A stretch of DNA of 64,000 bases from Flavobacterium sp. IMCC34852. Its GTDB lineage: Bacteria > Bacteroidota > Bacteroidia > Flavobacteriales > Flavobacteriaceae. The stretch is from assembly GCF_030643905.1 (NCBI RefSeq), contig NZ_CP121446.1:3106870-3170869 (forward strand). The letters are read 5' to 3'. Below the pieces are notes generated by a model. The model saw nothing but the letters and a program-made list of their open reading frames with translations, did not search any database and had not been told where the DNA came from. The position numbers and the translations under genes are program-made. Below are positions 1-7,861 of the stretch, one piece after another (positions within the stretch are counted from its first letter, which is position 1; every line of letters begins with the position of its first letter).

Positions 1-554
1 ATCTTATCCGCTTCGAAAGAAATTCTTCCGATACCGGCGTGAACGATTCCAGTTTTATCCACTTTAAAGTCGATTTTACCCGCTTTTACTTCAGCAACAG
101 CTTTACCAATTTCCATAGTAACTGTTCCCGTTTTTGGGTTTGGCATTAAACCTCTTGGACCTAATACACGTCCTAATGGTCCTAATTTACCCATGATAGC
201 CGGCATAGTGATGATTACATCAACATCTGTCCAACCATCTTTAATTTTTTGAAGGTAATCGTCTAATCCTACGAAATCAGCTCCGGCAGCTTTTGCTTCA
301 GCTTCTTTGTCCGGAGTAACTAAAGCCAAAACTTTAGTGTCTTTACCGGTTCCGTGAGGAAGAGTCACAACACCTCTTACCATTTGGTTTGCTTTTCTTG
401 GATCTACTCCTAAACGAACAGCAATGTCTACAGACTCATCAAATTTTGCAGAAGCAACATTCTTCAATAAAGACGAAGCGTCTTTTAATGAATACAATTT
501 GTTTTTCTCAATCTTTGCAGCAGCCTCTTTTTGTTTTTTTGTCAATTTTGCCAT
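1..554 (-). CDS. rplA: 50S ribosomal protein L1 (C-terminus cut by window edge)
   Basis: Translation from the ATG at 554 gives [19 protein letters not shown] and continues for 184 codons to the first base of the window, so about 45 C-terminal residues of the usual ~229 are missing. The stretch [20 protein letters not shown] is the L1 signature region. L1 forms the L1 stalk of the large subunit, binds 23S rRNA, and in many bacteria represses its own operon. It starts three bases after the rplK stop, so the two are co-transcribed and probably translationally coupled. No Shine-Dalgarno sequence is visible. Confidence 0.97.
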   Translation of the reverse strand, partial: MAKLTKKQKEAAAKIEKNKLYSLKDASSLLKNVASAKFDESVDIAVRLGVDPRKANQMVRGVVTLPHGTGKDTKVLALVTPDKEAEAKAAGADFVGLDDYLQKIKDGWTDVDVIITMPAIMGKLGPLGRVLGPRGLMPNPKTGTVTMEIGKAVAEVKAGKIDFKVDKTGIVHAGIGRISFEADK

Positions 555-557
555 GTC

Positions 558-1004
558 TTACGCTTGTTTTAGCGGAGAATCTCCAGTTACAGTTAATCCC
601 ATTGATCTAGCTGTTCCAGCAACCATGCTCATAGCAGATTCGATAGTGAATGCATTTAAATCAGGCATCTTGTCTTCGGCAATCGTTTTGATTTGGTCCC
701 AGCTTACGCTACCCACTTTACGACGATTTGGCTCTCCAGAACCGGATTTTAATTTGGCAGCATCCAATAATTGAATTGCAGCAGGCGGAGTTTTCACGAC
801 AAAATCAAACGATTTGTCTTTGTACACGGTAATTTGTACCGGTAACACTTTGCCGGGTTGATCTTGAGTTCTCGCATTGAATTGCTTACAGAACTCCATG
901 ATATTAACTCCAGCAGCTCCCAAAGCAGGTCCAACCGGTGGCGACGGGTTCGCAGCACCTCCCTTAACTTGTAGTTTAACTACTTTACTAATTTCTTTAG
1001 CCAT
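558..1004 (-). CDS. rplK: 50S ribosomal protein L11
   Basis: This 148-residue protein starts [20 protein letters not shown] and contains the L11 hallmark [20 protein letters not shown], with the C-terminal rRNA-binding domain around residues 75-140. L11 binds the GTPase-associated region of 23S rRNA and takes part in factor binding and in stringent-response signalling. The length is normal for the family. It lies between nusG and rplA in the standard order. Confidence 0.98.
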   Translation of the reverse strand: MAKEISKVVKLQVKGGAANPSPPVGPALGAAGVNIMEFCKQFNARTQDQPGKVLPVQITVYKDKSFDFVVKTPPAAIQLLDAAKLKSGSGEPNRRKVGSVSWDQIKTIAEDKMPDLNAFTIESAMSMVAGTARSMGLTVTGDSPLKQA

Positions 1005-1071
1005 TGTTTAAAAATTTTACATCTCTCAATTGGAAGCGATTGATGCGGTTATAATATATATGTAACAAAAA

Positions 1072-1623
1072 TTATACTTTTTCAACTTGCATAAAGCTCA
1101 ATTCTAATGGAGTTTTTCTTCCGAAAATTTTCACCATCACTTCCAGCTTACGCTTTTCTTCATTGATTTTATCAATAGTTCCGTTGAAACCATTGAAAGG
1201 ACCATCAATAACCTTGATTGTTTCACCTATACTGAAAGGAATGCTTTGGGTATCAGTATTGACAGCCAATTCATCGACTTTTCCAAGCATTCTGTTAACT
1301 TCTGACATTCTTAAAGGCACCGGATCTCCTCCTTTAACTTCACCCAAAAAACCAATCACACCGGTAATCGATTTAATGATGTGTGGAATTTCACCAACCA
1401 AATTAGCTTCAATCATGACATAACCAGGAAAATATACCTTATCCTTAGCTATCTTTTTCCCATCTCTAACTTGCACCACTTTTTCAGTCGGAACAAGCAC
1501 TTGAGAGATATAATCTGACATGCCAAGTCTGTTAATTTCAGTTTCGATATAAGCTTTTACCTTATTCTCTTGACCGCTAACAGCCCTAACGACATACCAT
1601 TTTTTTACATTAATATCAGCCAT
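1072..1623 (-). CDS. nusG: Transcription termination/antitermination protein NusG
   Basis: A 183-residue NusG. The NGN domain (about residues 8-115, beginning KKWYVVRAVSGQENKVKAYI) binds the RNA polymerase clamp. A C-terminal KOW domain (VIDGPFNGFNGTIDKINEEK) contacts Rho or ribosomal protein S10. The family couples transcription with translation and modulates pausing and termination. It lies 10 nt downstream of secE and 67 nt upstream of rplK, in the classic secE-nusG-rplK order. Confidence 0.98.
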   Translation of the reverse strand: MADINVKKWYVVRAVSGQENKVKAYIETEINRLGMSDYISQVLVPTEKVVQVRDGKKIAKDKVYFPGYVMIEANLVGEIPHIIKSITGVIGFLGEVKGGDPVPLRMSEVNRMLGKVDELAVNTDTQSIPFSIGETIKVIDGPFNGFNGTIDKINEEKRKLEVMVKIFGRKTPLELSFMQVEKV

Positions 1624-1633
1624 TATAGAATAA

Positions 1634-1831
1634 TTAAGGTTTTAACCATTTAAAGAAACCGGCAATTACTTTTGCACAAGCTTCATCAACACCCCAAGTT
1701 GCCAAAGCAAAAACAATTGAAAATACAGCCACTACAATAGTGAATTTTTGAACCTCAGCCCATTCCGGCCAAGTAACATTTGTTTTCAATTCTTCAAATG
1801 CCTCTGATATATAGTTAACAATTTTTGTCAT
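1634..1831 (-). CDS. secE: Preprotein translocase subunit SecE
   Basis: A 65-residue protein with one predicted transmembrane helix (about residues 30-55) preceded by the conserved amphipathic segment containing EELKTNVTWPEWAEVQ. This is the short single-helix SecE found in most bacteria other than the gamma-proteobacteria. It is part of the SecYEG inner-membrane protein channel. The gene follows tRNA-Trp and directly precedes nusG. Confidence 0.95.
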   Translation of the reverse strand: MTKIVNYISEAFEELKTNVTWPEWAEVQKFTIVVAVFSIVFALATWGVDEACAKVIAGFFKWLKP

Positions 1832-1848
1832 TGTAAATTATTTTTTTG

Positions 1849-1919
1849 CACGGGCGGAGGGATTCGAACCCCCATCAACGGTTTTGGAGACCGCTATTCT
1901 ACCCTTGAACTACGCCCGT
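1849..1919 (-). tRNA. tRNA-Trp (CCA anticodon)
   Basis: On the minus strand a cloverleaf runs from ACGGGCG (5' acceptor) to CGCCCGT (3' acceptor). The anticodon loop is CTCCAAA, giving anticodon CCA, and the T-loop is GTTCGAATC. The discriminator base is G. CCA is not fully encoded (GCA follows). It sits between the tuf terminator and secE. Confidence 0.96.
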
Positions 1920-1923
1920 TTAT

Positions 1924-1957
1924 TAAAAACCAGTGTCGTTCTAAAAAACGACACTGG
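1924..1957 (-). terminator. Intrinsic terminator of tuf
   Basis: An 11-bp perfect stem (1930-1940 with 1947-1957, arm CCAGTGTCGTT) and a 6-nt loop are followed on the minus strand by GTTTTTAATA. It lies 21 nt past the tuf stop and before tRNA-Trp. It should end most tuf transcripts and set the tRNA-Trp-secE-nusG segment apart. Confidence 0.92.
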
Positions 1958-1977
1958 TAATTTATTTAATTTGATAA

Positions 1978-3165
1978 TTAGTCTTCGATTGAAGTAACCT
2001 GACCAGCACCAACTGTTCTACCACCTTCACGGATAGCGAAACGCAAACCTACGTTTAATGCAATTGGGCTTAACAAAGCAACATCAATAGTTAAGTTATC
2101 ACCTGGCATTACCATCTCTACACCAGCTGGTAAAGAAATAACTCCTGTTACGTCAGTAGTACGTACGTAGAACTGTGGACGGTAGTTATTGTGGAATGGA
2201 GTGTGACGACCACCTTCTTCTTTTTTCAAGATATAAACCTCTGCTTTAAATTTAGCGTGTGGTTTTACAGAACCTGGTTTACAAATAACCATACCTCTTT
2301 TGATATCAGCTTTATCGATACCTCTTAACAAAAGACCTACGTTATCTCCAGCTTCACCTCTATCAAGGATTTTACGGAACATCTCAACTCCAGTGATTGT
2401 AGAAGTCAATTTGTCAGCTCCCATACCGATGATTTCAACAGGATCTCCAGTATTAGCAACTCCAGTTTCGATACGACCTGTAGCAACAGTTCCACGACCT
2501 GTAATTGTAAATACGTCCTCAACCGGCATCAAGAATGGTTTTGCGTTGTCACGTACCGGCTCTTCAATCCAGTTATCAACAGCTTCCATCAATTCGATGA
2601 TTTTTGGTACCCAATTTGGATCATTGTTCAATCCACCTAAAGCAGAACCTTGAACTACAGGACCATTATCTCCGTCGTATTCGTAGAAAGACAATAAGTC
2701 TCTGATTTCCATTTCTACTAATTCTAATAATTCCGCGTCATCAACCATATCCACTTTGTTCATGAATACAACGATTCTAGGAATACCAACCTGACGTCCT
2801 AAAAGGATGTGCTCACGAGTTTGTGGCATTGGTCCGTCTGTTGCAGCAACTACTAAAATAGCACCGTCCATTTGAGCAGCACCAGTAACCATGTTCTTAA
2901 CGTAATCCGCGTGACCTGGACAGTCAACGTGTGCGTAGTGACGGTTAGCAGTTTCGTACTCAACGTGTGAAGTATTGATAGTAATACCTCTTTCTTTTTC
3001 TTCCGGAGCGTTATCAATTTGGTCAAATGATTTCGCTTGACAATAACCAGCATCAGACAATACTTTAGTGATAGCTGCAGTTAAAGTAGTCTTTCCGTGA
3101 TCTACGTGTCCGATAGTACCTATATTTAAGTGTGGTTTCGAACGATTAAAATTTTCTTTTGCCAT
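1978..3165 (-). CDS. tuf: Elongation factor Tu
   Basis: A 395-residue translational GTPase that delivers aminoacyl-tRNA to the ribosome. The G1 loop [11 protein letters not shown] (residues 19-29), the G3 motif DCPGHADYV, the G4 motif NKVD and the two C-terminal beta-barrel domains ending in [13 protein letters not shown] are all intact. The length is normal. It follows tRNA-Thr(GGT) by 55 nt on the same strand, so the tRNAs and tuf are probably one transcript ending at the 1930-1957 hairpin. Confidence 0.99.
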   Translation of the reverse strand: MAKENFNRSKPHLNIGTIGHVDHGKTTLTAAITKVLSDAGYCQAKSFDQIDNAPEEKERGITINTSHVEYETANRHYAHVDCPGHADYVKNMVTGAAQMDGAILVVAATDGPMPQTREHILLGRQVGIPRIVVFMNKVDMVDDAELLELVEMEIRDLLSFYEYDGDNGPVVQGSALGGLNNDPNWVPKIIELMEAVDNWIEEPVRDNAKPFLMPVEDVFTITGRGTVATGRIETGVANTGDPVEIIGMGADKLTSTITGVEMFRKILDRGEAGDNVGLLLRGIDKADIKRGMVICKPGSVKPHAKFKAEVYILKKEEGGRHTPFHNNYRPQFYVRTTDVTGVISLPAGVEMVMPGDNLTIDVALLSPIALNVGLRFAIREGGRTVGAGQVTSIED

Positions 3166-3220
3166 TTTACTTAATTTTTAATCTTAGTTTATATATTAGT
3201 GTTCAAATTTTACAATTTTG

Positions 3221-3292
3221 AGCCAACTACGGGAATTGAACCCGTGACCTCTTCCTTACCAAGGAAGCACTCTACCCCTGAGCTAAGTCGGC
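3221..3292 (-). tRNA. tRNA-Thr (GGT anticodon)
   Basis: The minus strand folds as a 72-nt cloverleaf with acceptor GCCGACT/AGTTGGC. The anticodon stem is CTTCC/GGAAG around loop TTGGTAA, giving anticodon GGT, and the T-loop is GTTCAATTC. It lies just upstream of tuf, as in other Bacteroidota. Confidence 0.95.
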
Positions 3293-3507
3293 TTGTGCCT
3301 AGTCCAGAAGTTAGACCTCAGAATTCAGAAACTTCCAAACCCTTATCTCTAAATTCTAACCATTTTGGATCATCAACACACGGTTGAATTTCCGGTTTTG
3401 GATTAACGCCTTTTAGGCGATGATCCTGATAAGGCGTTGCCTTATCCAAGCTTTAAAACGAATTTACTCGAAAGTAAACTTTCGGATAAATCCTTGTTTA
3501 AATCTTG
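3293..3507. other. tRNA-cluster spacer with several hairpins; no gene seen
   Basis: This 215-bp gap separates tRNA-Thr(GGT) from tRNA-Tyr. It contains three local inverted repeats: CGCC/GGCG at 3407-3419 (inside a longer AACGCCTT/AAGGCGTT pair, 3405-3438), GATAAGGC/GCCTTATC at 3428-3446, and CGAAAGT/ACTTTCG at 3469-3484. From memory, many Bacteroidota carry a tRNA-Gly between tRNA-Tyr and this tRNA-Thr; no cloverleaf can be drawn here. It may be processing-related spacer RNA or a degenerate repeat. Confidence 0.6.
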
Positions 3508-3589
3508 TGGGGAGAGCAGGATTCGAACCTGCGAAGATGTAATCAGCGGATTTACAGTCCGCCCTCGTTGGCCGCTTGAGTATCTCCCC
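3508..3589 (-). tRNA. tRNA-Tyr (GTA anticodon)
   Basis: An 82-nt class II tRNA with acceptor GGGGAGA/TCTCCCC, anticodon loop CTGTAAA (anticodon GTA) and a long variable arm, as expected for tyrosine tRNA. The discriminator is A. It is the second tRNA in the cluster that leads into tuf. Confidence 0.95.
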
Positions 3590-3622
3590 TAACCTTTTTA
3601 TTTTCAATACTATAAAGAACAG

Positions 3623-3696
3623 AGCCGATGGAGGGACTCGAACCCACGACCTGCTGATTACAAATCAGCTGCTCTAGCCAACTGAGCTACACCGGC
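3623..3696 (-). tRNA. tRNA-Thr (TGT anticodon)
   Basis: A 74-nt cloverleaf with acceptor GCCGGTG/CATCGGC. The anticodon stem is GCTGA/TCAGC around loop TTTGTAA, giving anticodon TGT, and the T-loop is GTTCGAGTC. It is the first gene of the tRNA-tuf transcript, about 30 nt downstream of the inferred start. Confidence 0.95.
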
Positions 3697-3702
3697 AAAC
3701 AA

Positions 3703-3730
3703 TAAAAAAGTCCGCTATTTCTAACGGACT
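3703..3730 (-). terminator. Intrinsic terminator after hpf
   Basis: The stem AGTCCG (3709-3714) / CGGACT (3725-3730) is followed on the minus strand by seven T. It lies 54 nt after the hpf stop and should end the hpf transcript. The predicted start of the tRNA-tuf transcript falls inside its 5' arm. Confidence 0.8.
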
Positions 3731-3731
3731 G

Positions 3732-3762
3732 CAAATGTATGGATTTTATCTTTTAATCAAAA
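3732..3762 (-). promoter_or_regulatory. Promoter of the tRNA-tuf transcript
   Basis: On the minus strand TTTTG (3762-3758), an 18-nt spacer and TACATTTG (3739-3732) match the Bacteroidota primary-sigma promoter (TTG about 19 nt before TAnnTTTG; the -7 box matches at every defined position). The transcript would start near 3726, in front of tRNA-Thr(TGT). Confidence 0.75.
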
Positions 3763-3784
3763 CATTTTTATAAAAAAATTTATC

Positions 3785-4087
3785 TTATATATGTGTTCTA
3801 ATTTTTTCCTTTCTTTTTACCAATAATCTTTCTAAAGATTCTGATGATAACTCTACTGCTTCCTCAAATGTTTTGCATTGTTTCTTTACCATAAAATCAT
3901 CTCCCGGAACGTGAATTTTTACTTCTACTACTTTATTTTCTTTCTCACTAGTATTATCAACCTTTAAAAAAACATCTGACGAAACTACTTTGTCGTAGAA
4001 TTTTTCCAGTTTACCTAATCTTTCATTGATGAAATCAACCAGCTTTCTGTCGACAGTGAAATTTACTGCATGAACATTTACCTTCAT
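3785..4087 (-). CDS. hpf: Ribosome hibernation-promoting factor, short form
   Basis: A 100-residue protein of the HPF/RaiA (S30AE) family: MKVNVHAVNFTVDRKLVDFI, the central strand VVEVKIHVPGDDFMVKK and the basic helix LERLLVKRKEKIRTH. Family members bind the small subunit in the mRNA/tRNA channel and inactivate ribosomes during slow growth. It lacks the C-terminal dimerisation domain of long HPF. It lies 32 nt downstream of xerC and is probably co-transcribed with it. Confidence 0.9.
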   Translation of the reverse strand: MKVNVHAVNFTVDRKLVDFINERLGKLEKFYDKVVSSDVFLKVDNTSEKENKVVEVKIHVPGDDFMVKKQCKTFEEAVELSSESLERLLVKRKEKIRTHI

Positions 4088-4119
4088 AATTAAATTTTTA
4101 TTGATTAAACATTGTAGAA

Positions 4120-5016
4120 TTATTTTTTGTTTCTCGGATGAGCACTACCGTAAACCTTTTTAAGTTCCGCTAAACTGCTGTGAGTGTAGACTTGGGTAGA
4201 GGCCAAACTTGAATGCCCTAATAATTCTTTAACCGAATTAATATCCGCCCCATTATTAAGAAGATGTGTCGCAAACGTATGTCTTAATATATGCGGACTT
4301 TTTTTCACCTTCTCGGAGACATTACTAAAGTAATAATTTATTAAACGATAAACAAACGAATCGTTCAATTTAACGCCTTTTAACAGTAGAAAAAAATACT
4401 CTCCATCTACAATCCTTTGTAAACCTGACCTTTCGCTTGTATATAATTTTATTTGATTTTCAACTATGGGCAAAATCGGTATAATCCTTTCCTTATTTCT
4501 TTTCCCTAAAACTTTTAAAGTACCGTTTGACAAATCAACATTGTGACACCTCAGATTAATCAACTCCGCTCTACGAATTCCGGTGGTGTAAAACAAATCA
4601 ACAATCAACTTATCACGAATACCTTCAAAATCATCCGTATAAGTAATCTGGTTTAAAACCAAATCCAATTCTTTTTCCGAAAATGGAATTTGCAACTTTT
4701 TAGGTGCCTTTAAGGCTTTGTGCTTCAAAAGCGGACTCGCTTCAATTTGCTTTGTTTTGAGCAAAAACTTGTAAAACGATTTTAAGGATGAAATTTTTCG
4801 GTTAATGGAAGCATTGGAAATCCCGTCATCAGAAAGCGAAACAATCCAAGCACGAATTTGAGAATAATTGACCTTCATCAAATCATTGTCCTCAAAAGCT
4901 TCAGACAAAAAAGATTCAAAAAATCCAACATCATTTAAATAAGCCGTCACGGTGTGCAAAGAATACTTCTTCTCCAACAACAAATAATCCCGAAACTTAT
5001 CTTTACTATTTTCCAT
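4120..5016 (-). CDS. xerC: Tyrosine recombinase XerC
   Basis: A 298-residue site-specific recombinase. The N-terminal SAM-like core-binding domain (about 1-90) is followed by the catalytic domain with first Arg in [13 protein letters not shown], box [23 protein letters not shown] and the nucleophile Tyr in TQVYTH. XerC/XerD resolve chromosome dimers at dif. The length is typical. The location beside rpsU and hpf, with no integrase cargo, supports the housekeeping role. The start at 5016 lies within the T-run side of the rpsU terminator. Confidence 0.9.
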   Translation of the reverse strand: MENSKDKFRDYLLLEKKYSLHTVTAYLNDVGFFESFLSEAFEDNDLMKVNYSQIRAWIVSLSDDGISNASINRKISSLKSFYKFLLKTKQIEASPLLKHKALKAPKKLQIPFSEKELDLVLNQITYTDDFEGIRDKLIVDLFYTTGIRRAELINLRCHNVDLSNGTLKVLGKRNKERIIPILPIVENQIKLYTSERSGLQRIVDGEYFFLLLKGVKLNDSFVYRLINYYFSNVSEKVKKSPHILRHTFATHLLNNGADINSVKELLGHSSLASTQVYTHSSLAELKKVYGSAHPRNKK

Positions 5017-5063
5017 AAAAAAACCGCGAGTACCAAAGTTAACAAACTTTAATCACTCGCGGT
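5017..5063 (-). terminator. Intrinsic terminator after rpsU
   Basis: A two-part stem: ACCGCGAGT (5023-5031) with ACTCGCGGT (5055-5063), and inside it AAAGTT (5035-5040) with AACTTT (5045-5050). On the minus strand T6 follows and runs into the xerC start codon. It should partly insulate rpsU from xerC-hpf. Confidence 0.88.
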
Positions 5064-5085
5064 AATATCTTTAGGTAGAATTTAA

Positions 5086-5280
5086 CTATCCTTCCAAACT
5101 GTCTCTCAATGTTTGAATGTAAGCTGCTTTTTGAATTTGCGCTCTTCTCACTACTGATGGCTTAGTAAACGCCTGACGCGCTCTAAGTTGTCTTACAGTT
5201 CCGGTTTTATCAAATTTTCTCTTGTAGCGCTTTAATGCTCTATCAATGTTTTCTCCGTCTTTAATGGGTATAATCAACAT
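5086..5280 (-). CDS. rpsU: 30S ribosomal protein S21
   Basis: A 64-residue basic protein, MLIIPIKDGENIDRALKRYK through RQLRARQAFTKPSVVRRAQ, matching bS21. In Bacteroidota bS21 sits near the 3' end of 16S rRNA and helps hide the anti-Shine-Dalgarno sequence (established for Flavobacterium johnsoniae). This copy is preceded by a perfect Shine-Dalgarno sequence (see 5289-5296), unlike its neighbours. That fits autoregulation: low bS21 exposes the anti-SD and allows rpsU translation. Confidence 0.95.
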   Translation of the reverse strand: MLIIPIKDGENIDRALKRYKRKFDKTGTVRQLRARQAFTKPSVVRRAQIQKAAYIQTLRDSLEG

Positions 5281-5288
5281 AATTTAGA

Positions 5289-5296
5289 CACCTCCT
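5289..5296 (-). promoter_or_regulatory. Extended Shine-Dalgarno sequence of rpsU
   Basis: On the minus strand AGGAGGTG ends 8 nt before the rpsU ATG. It is a full complement of the 16S rRNA 3' tail. The other genes I examined here have A-rich upstream regions with no such motif, so this exception is informative for regulation. Confidence 0.9.
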
Positions 5297-5398
5297 CTCA
5301 TTTAGTGGGTGCAAAAGTAACAATAATTTTGAATTATAACCCGAATTTTTTTTATTTTTTGAACTGGCGAAGCAATTATAAAAGGTACATTGTTTTTT

Positions 5399-5459
5399 GG
5401 GCGTTCCCTTCGGGCCGCGCTTTCCGCAGTACACGGTACTTGCTCCAATCGCTAACGCA
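5399..5459 (+). repeat. Dispersed intergenic repeat, family A, copy 1
   Basis: A 61-bp element beginning GGGCGTT and ending CTAACGC. Its core, GCTTTCCGCAGTACACGG and the following TACTTGCTCCAAT, is identical over 31 bp to the copy at 38120-38180. An internal hairpin AGTAC-ACG-GTACT is present. Overlapping open frames look spurious. The remainder of the 5297-5489 gap shows nothing else I can name. Confidence 0.8.
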
Positions 5460-5475
5460 GTTGTAAGAAAGAAAG

Positions 5476-5521
5476 AAATAAAAAGAAAAAAGGGATAAGT
5501 CACACAAAAAACTTATCCCTT
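5476..5521 (-). terminator. Intrinsic terminator of the acyl-CoA dehydrogenase gene
   Basis: An 11-bp stem AAGGGATAAGT (5490-5500) / ACTTATCCCTT (5511-5521) is followed on the minus strand by TTTTTCTTTTTATTTC. It lies 24 nt after the stop of the gene at 5545. Confidence 0.85.
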
Positions 5522-5544
5522 TTCACTTATTCCTTTTGCCTCTA

Positions 5545-6714
5545 TTATTTCACCGCAGGCTGATAACTTTGTTTATCAATAATCATCTTCGACAAAATCT
5601 CTCTCAAAATTTCTGAAGTTCCTCCGCCAATCGGTCCTAAACGACTGTCTCTTAACAATCGAGCCAATGGATATTCTTCCATATAACCATAACCGCCTAA
5701 CATTTGTAAACAACTGTAAATCACTTCATCAGCCACTTTAGTCGATTTTAATTTGGCCATCGTAGCTTCTTTTACCACATATTCTCCTTTATCTAATCGG
5801 GCTACCGCAGCATAATTGAAAATTTTACAGTGTTCAACTTCCGTAGCGTTGTCTACCATAGCATGACGCAAAGCTTGGAATTTGTTAATGGCTTTCCCGA
5901 AAGCTTCTCGTTGCGACATATATTCTAAAGTATATTCAATAGCATATTCCGCTCGAGCATGAGCATTAATCGCCATGATCAAACGCTCTAAAGCAAAGTG
6001 CTGCATAATATAAGGAAAACCTTTTCCTTCTTCACCCATTAAGTTGGTTACCGGGATTTCCACATTATCAAACGAAATCTCCGCTGTATCCGAAGCTCTC
6101 CAACCCAATTTATCCAACTTAGTAGCCGCTATTCCTTTGGTATTGGTATCTACCAAAAACATACTGATGCCTTTGTTTCCAAGTTCCGGACTGGTTTTCG
6201 CAGCCACTACATAATAATCTGCATAAACTCCGTTAGTAATAAAAGTTTTAGAACCATTAATAATATACTTATCGCCATTTTTGACTGCAGTGGTTCGCAT
6301 ACCGGCTACATCGCTACCGCCAAATGGTTCAGTTAAACATAAGGCTCCAATTTTATCCCCGGAAATACTGGGCGCTAAATAGTCTTGTTTGATTCTTTCA
6401 TCTCCTTCGGCATTCAAATGAGTCATCGCTAAATAAGCGTGTGCCCACATGGCAGCCGCAAAACCGGAAGATTTAATTTTTTGCAATTCTTCCAAAAACA
6501 CAACGGTGTAAAACAAATCTAAATTCATTCCTCCGTATGCTTCAGGATAAGCCAATCCGAAAAAGCCCATTTCACCAAACTTCTTCCAAATAAAGCGTTC
6601 AATTGTACCCGTCTTTTCCCATTTTTCAATGTGTGGCACTACTTCTTTTTGCAAAAAATCTTGTAAACTCTTTCTAAATAGTTCGTGTTCTTCAGTAAAA
6701 TAAGTTGAATTCAT
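5545..6714 (-). CDS. Acyl-CoA dehydrogenase
   Basis: A 389-residue flavoprotein that oxidises an acyl-CoA thioester to its 2,3-enoyl form with FAD and passes electrons to ETF. The N-terminal helical domain, the FAD-binding stretch LCLTEPFGGSDVAGM, the beta-domain KTFITNG...DKLGWRASDT and the C-terminal GGYGYMEEYPLARLLRDSR are present. The usual catalytic-Glu position near the C-terminus reads IGGGTSEI (Gly), as in isovaleryl-type enzymes, where the base is a Glu on an earlier helix; ALERLIMA around residue 240 is the candidate. This suggests a branched or long-chain substrate, but it is not proven. The gene stands alone. Confidence 0.93.
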   Translation of the reverse strand: MNSTYFTEEHELFRKSLQDFLQKEVVPHIEKWEKTGTIERFIWKKFGEMGFFGLAYPEAYGGMNLDLFYTVVFLEELQKIKSSGFAAAMWAHAYLAMTHLNAEGDERIKQDYLAPSISGDKIGALCLTEPFGGSDVAGMRTTAVKNGDKYIINGSKTFITNGVYADYYVVAAKTSPELGNKGISMFLVDTNTKGIAATKLDKLGWRASDTAEISFDNVEIPVTNLMGEEGKGFPYIMQHFALERLIMAINAHARAEYAIEYTLEYMSQREAFGKAINKFQALRHAMVDNATEVEHCKIFNYAAVARLDKGEYVVKEATMAKLKSTKVADEVIYSCLQMLGGYGYMEEYPLARLLRDSRLGPIGGGTSEILREILSKMIIDKQSYQPAVK

Positions 6715-6744
6715 ATCAATAAGGCTACTTTTTAAGCTATTTTT

Positions 6745-7626
6745 TTAGAATTCCAAATATAAGGCAATTATTTTTATTTTATCGACAGGAAATCCTTTAA
6801 TTTTTGACAAATCCTCAATTTTTATATCGCCATTCATCGAGCGATAGATGACGATTTCTTTGGCTAAAGGATATTTAAAAAAAGGAAATTGCGCCAAGTC
6901 TTTGACACTGGCTTGGTTAATGTTTATTTTCTTAATATTCGGTGTTGATTGTACCGCAAAATATTGATTTAATTCTTTAATCAATTCCGGTGATAAACCC
7001 CAAACATCATTCATTTGTTCCATTGATACAAAAGCGCCGAACTTCTTTTTTTGTTCCAAAATTCGGTCCGAAATTTTATCGCCAATTCCGTAAACTCTCA
7101 TCAAATCTTCTTTGGTTGCTTGATTGATGTCTTTAATAGTAATTTTTTCAGATTTTCGATATGCAGTTTTAGCTAAGGCCGAAGGGTATTCTTTTTTATG
7201 ATTAACCCAATCCGGAAATTTGAAATAGGGAGAAATCTCCTCTAGCAAGGAATCCGAAATTTGAGTTACCGCTTGAAACTCTGCCGCCGAATTGACAAAC
7301 TTATTTTGCTTTCGATAAGCCAATAATCGGTCTATTTCCGCTACAGACATACCAAGTTTGTAGCCTTTGAAATCGGTAATAAAATTAGGGTTAAACGGAT
7401 AAATCTTGGGTTTGTAATTTTTACTTTGCAGTTTGAGACTGTCAATCAAACTTTGATTAGCCAACCAATTTGCTTGTTCTTTATCATTGGTTTCCATAGC
7501 TTCGAAATCAGCAAACAAATAAAAGCCTTGAAAAACAACAATAACCACAAAAAGCAAAATAATTCCGATTCGTTGGCTTTTCGAATAACTTAAAATCGAT
7601 TTTAATATGGAATTGCCTTGCACCAT
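6745..7626 (-). CDS. Membrane-anchored helix-hairpin-helix (ComEA-like) protein
   Basis: A 293-residue protein with a short cytoplasmic N-terminus, one transmembrane helix (about residues 20-38, IILLFVVIVVFQGFYLF) and then helix-hairpin-helix units: a degenerate one near 95-135, a clear one (INQATKEDLMRVYGIGDKIS) near 178-210, and another (INQASVKDLAQFPFFKYPL) near 235-275. HhH units bind DNA non-specifically; ComEA proteins hold incoming DNA at the membrane during transformation. Three bases separate it from the PspC-like gene upstream. Function is inferred from the fold. Confidence 0.75.
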   Translation of the reverse strand: MVQGNSILKSILSYSKSQRIGIILLFVVIVVFQGFYLFADFEAMETNDKEQANWLANQSLIDSLKLQSKNYKPKIYPFNPNFITDFKGYKLGMSVAEIDRLLAYRKQNKFVNSAAEFQAVTQISDSLLEEISPYFKFPDWVNHKKEYPSALAKTAYRKSEKITIKDINQATKEDLMRVYGIGDKISDRILEQKKKFGAFVSMEQMNDVWGLSPELIKELNQYFAVQSTPNIKKININQASVKDLAQFPFFKYPLAKEIVIYRSMNGDIKIEDLSKIKGFPVDKIKIIALYLEF

Positions 7627-7629
7627 AGG

Positions 7630-7857
7630 CTACAAATCAAACACTGAAGTTCTTTTACCCCGAATCAAATCTTTCAATTTAATCCAAAAAGCCAAAGTCA
7701 AATACACGCCAAATCCTAATCCGGCAGTGACAAAAGTGATGTAAATAAAAAATAAACGTACGTTCGAAGCCCGCATTCCCAGTTTATCAGCCAAACGAGA
7801 TGAAACGTGAAAACCGTGTTTTTCGAAGAAATATTTTAGTTGGATTACGGGTGACAT
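7630..7857 (-). CDS. Small PspC-domain membrane protein
   Basis: A 75-residue protein that resembles the PspC domain: an N-terminal RLADKLGMRASNVRLFFIY segment followed by one hydrophobic helix (FVTAGLGFGVYLTLAFWI) and a basic tail. PspC domains occur in envelope-stress regulators, but stand-alone versions are mostly uncharacterised. It lies 4 nt after the DUF2851 gene and 3 nt before the HhH gene, so the three form a tight operon. Confidence 0.75.
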   Translation of the reverse strand: MSPVIQLKYFFEKHGFHVSSRLADKLGMRASNVRLFFIYITFVTAGLGFGVYLTLAFWIKLKDLIRGKRTSVFDL

Positions 7858-7861
7858 TTGT

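Noticed and set aside
3199..3387. 62-residue frame on the plus strand across tRNA-Thr
   Set aside because: It translates the antisense of a tRNA and spacer; this is the common spurious tRNA-antisense protein type.
4120..5016. Integrase of a mobile element
   Set aside because: The protein has XerC length and motifs, lies among core genes, and no att repeats or cargo are found.
5261..5503. 80-residue open frame overlapping the rpsU start and repeat family A
   Set aside because: It crosses the rpsU leader, the SD and a non-coding repeat, has no recognisable motif, and its composition follows the repeat.
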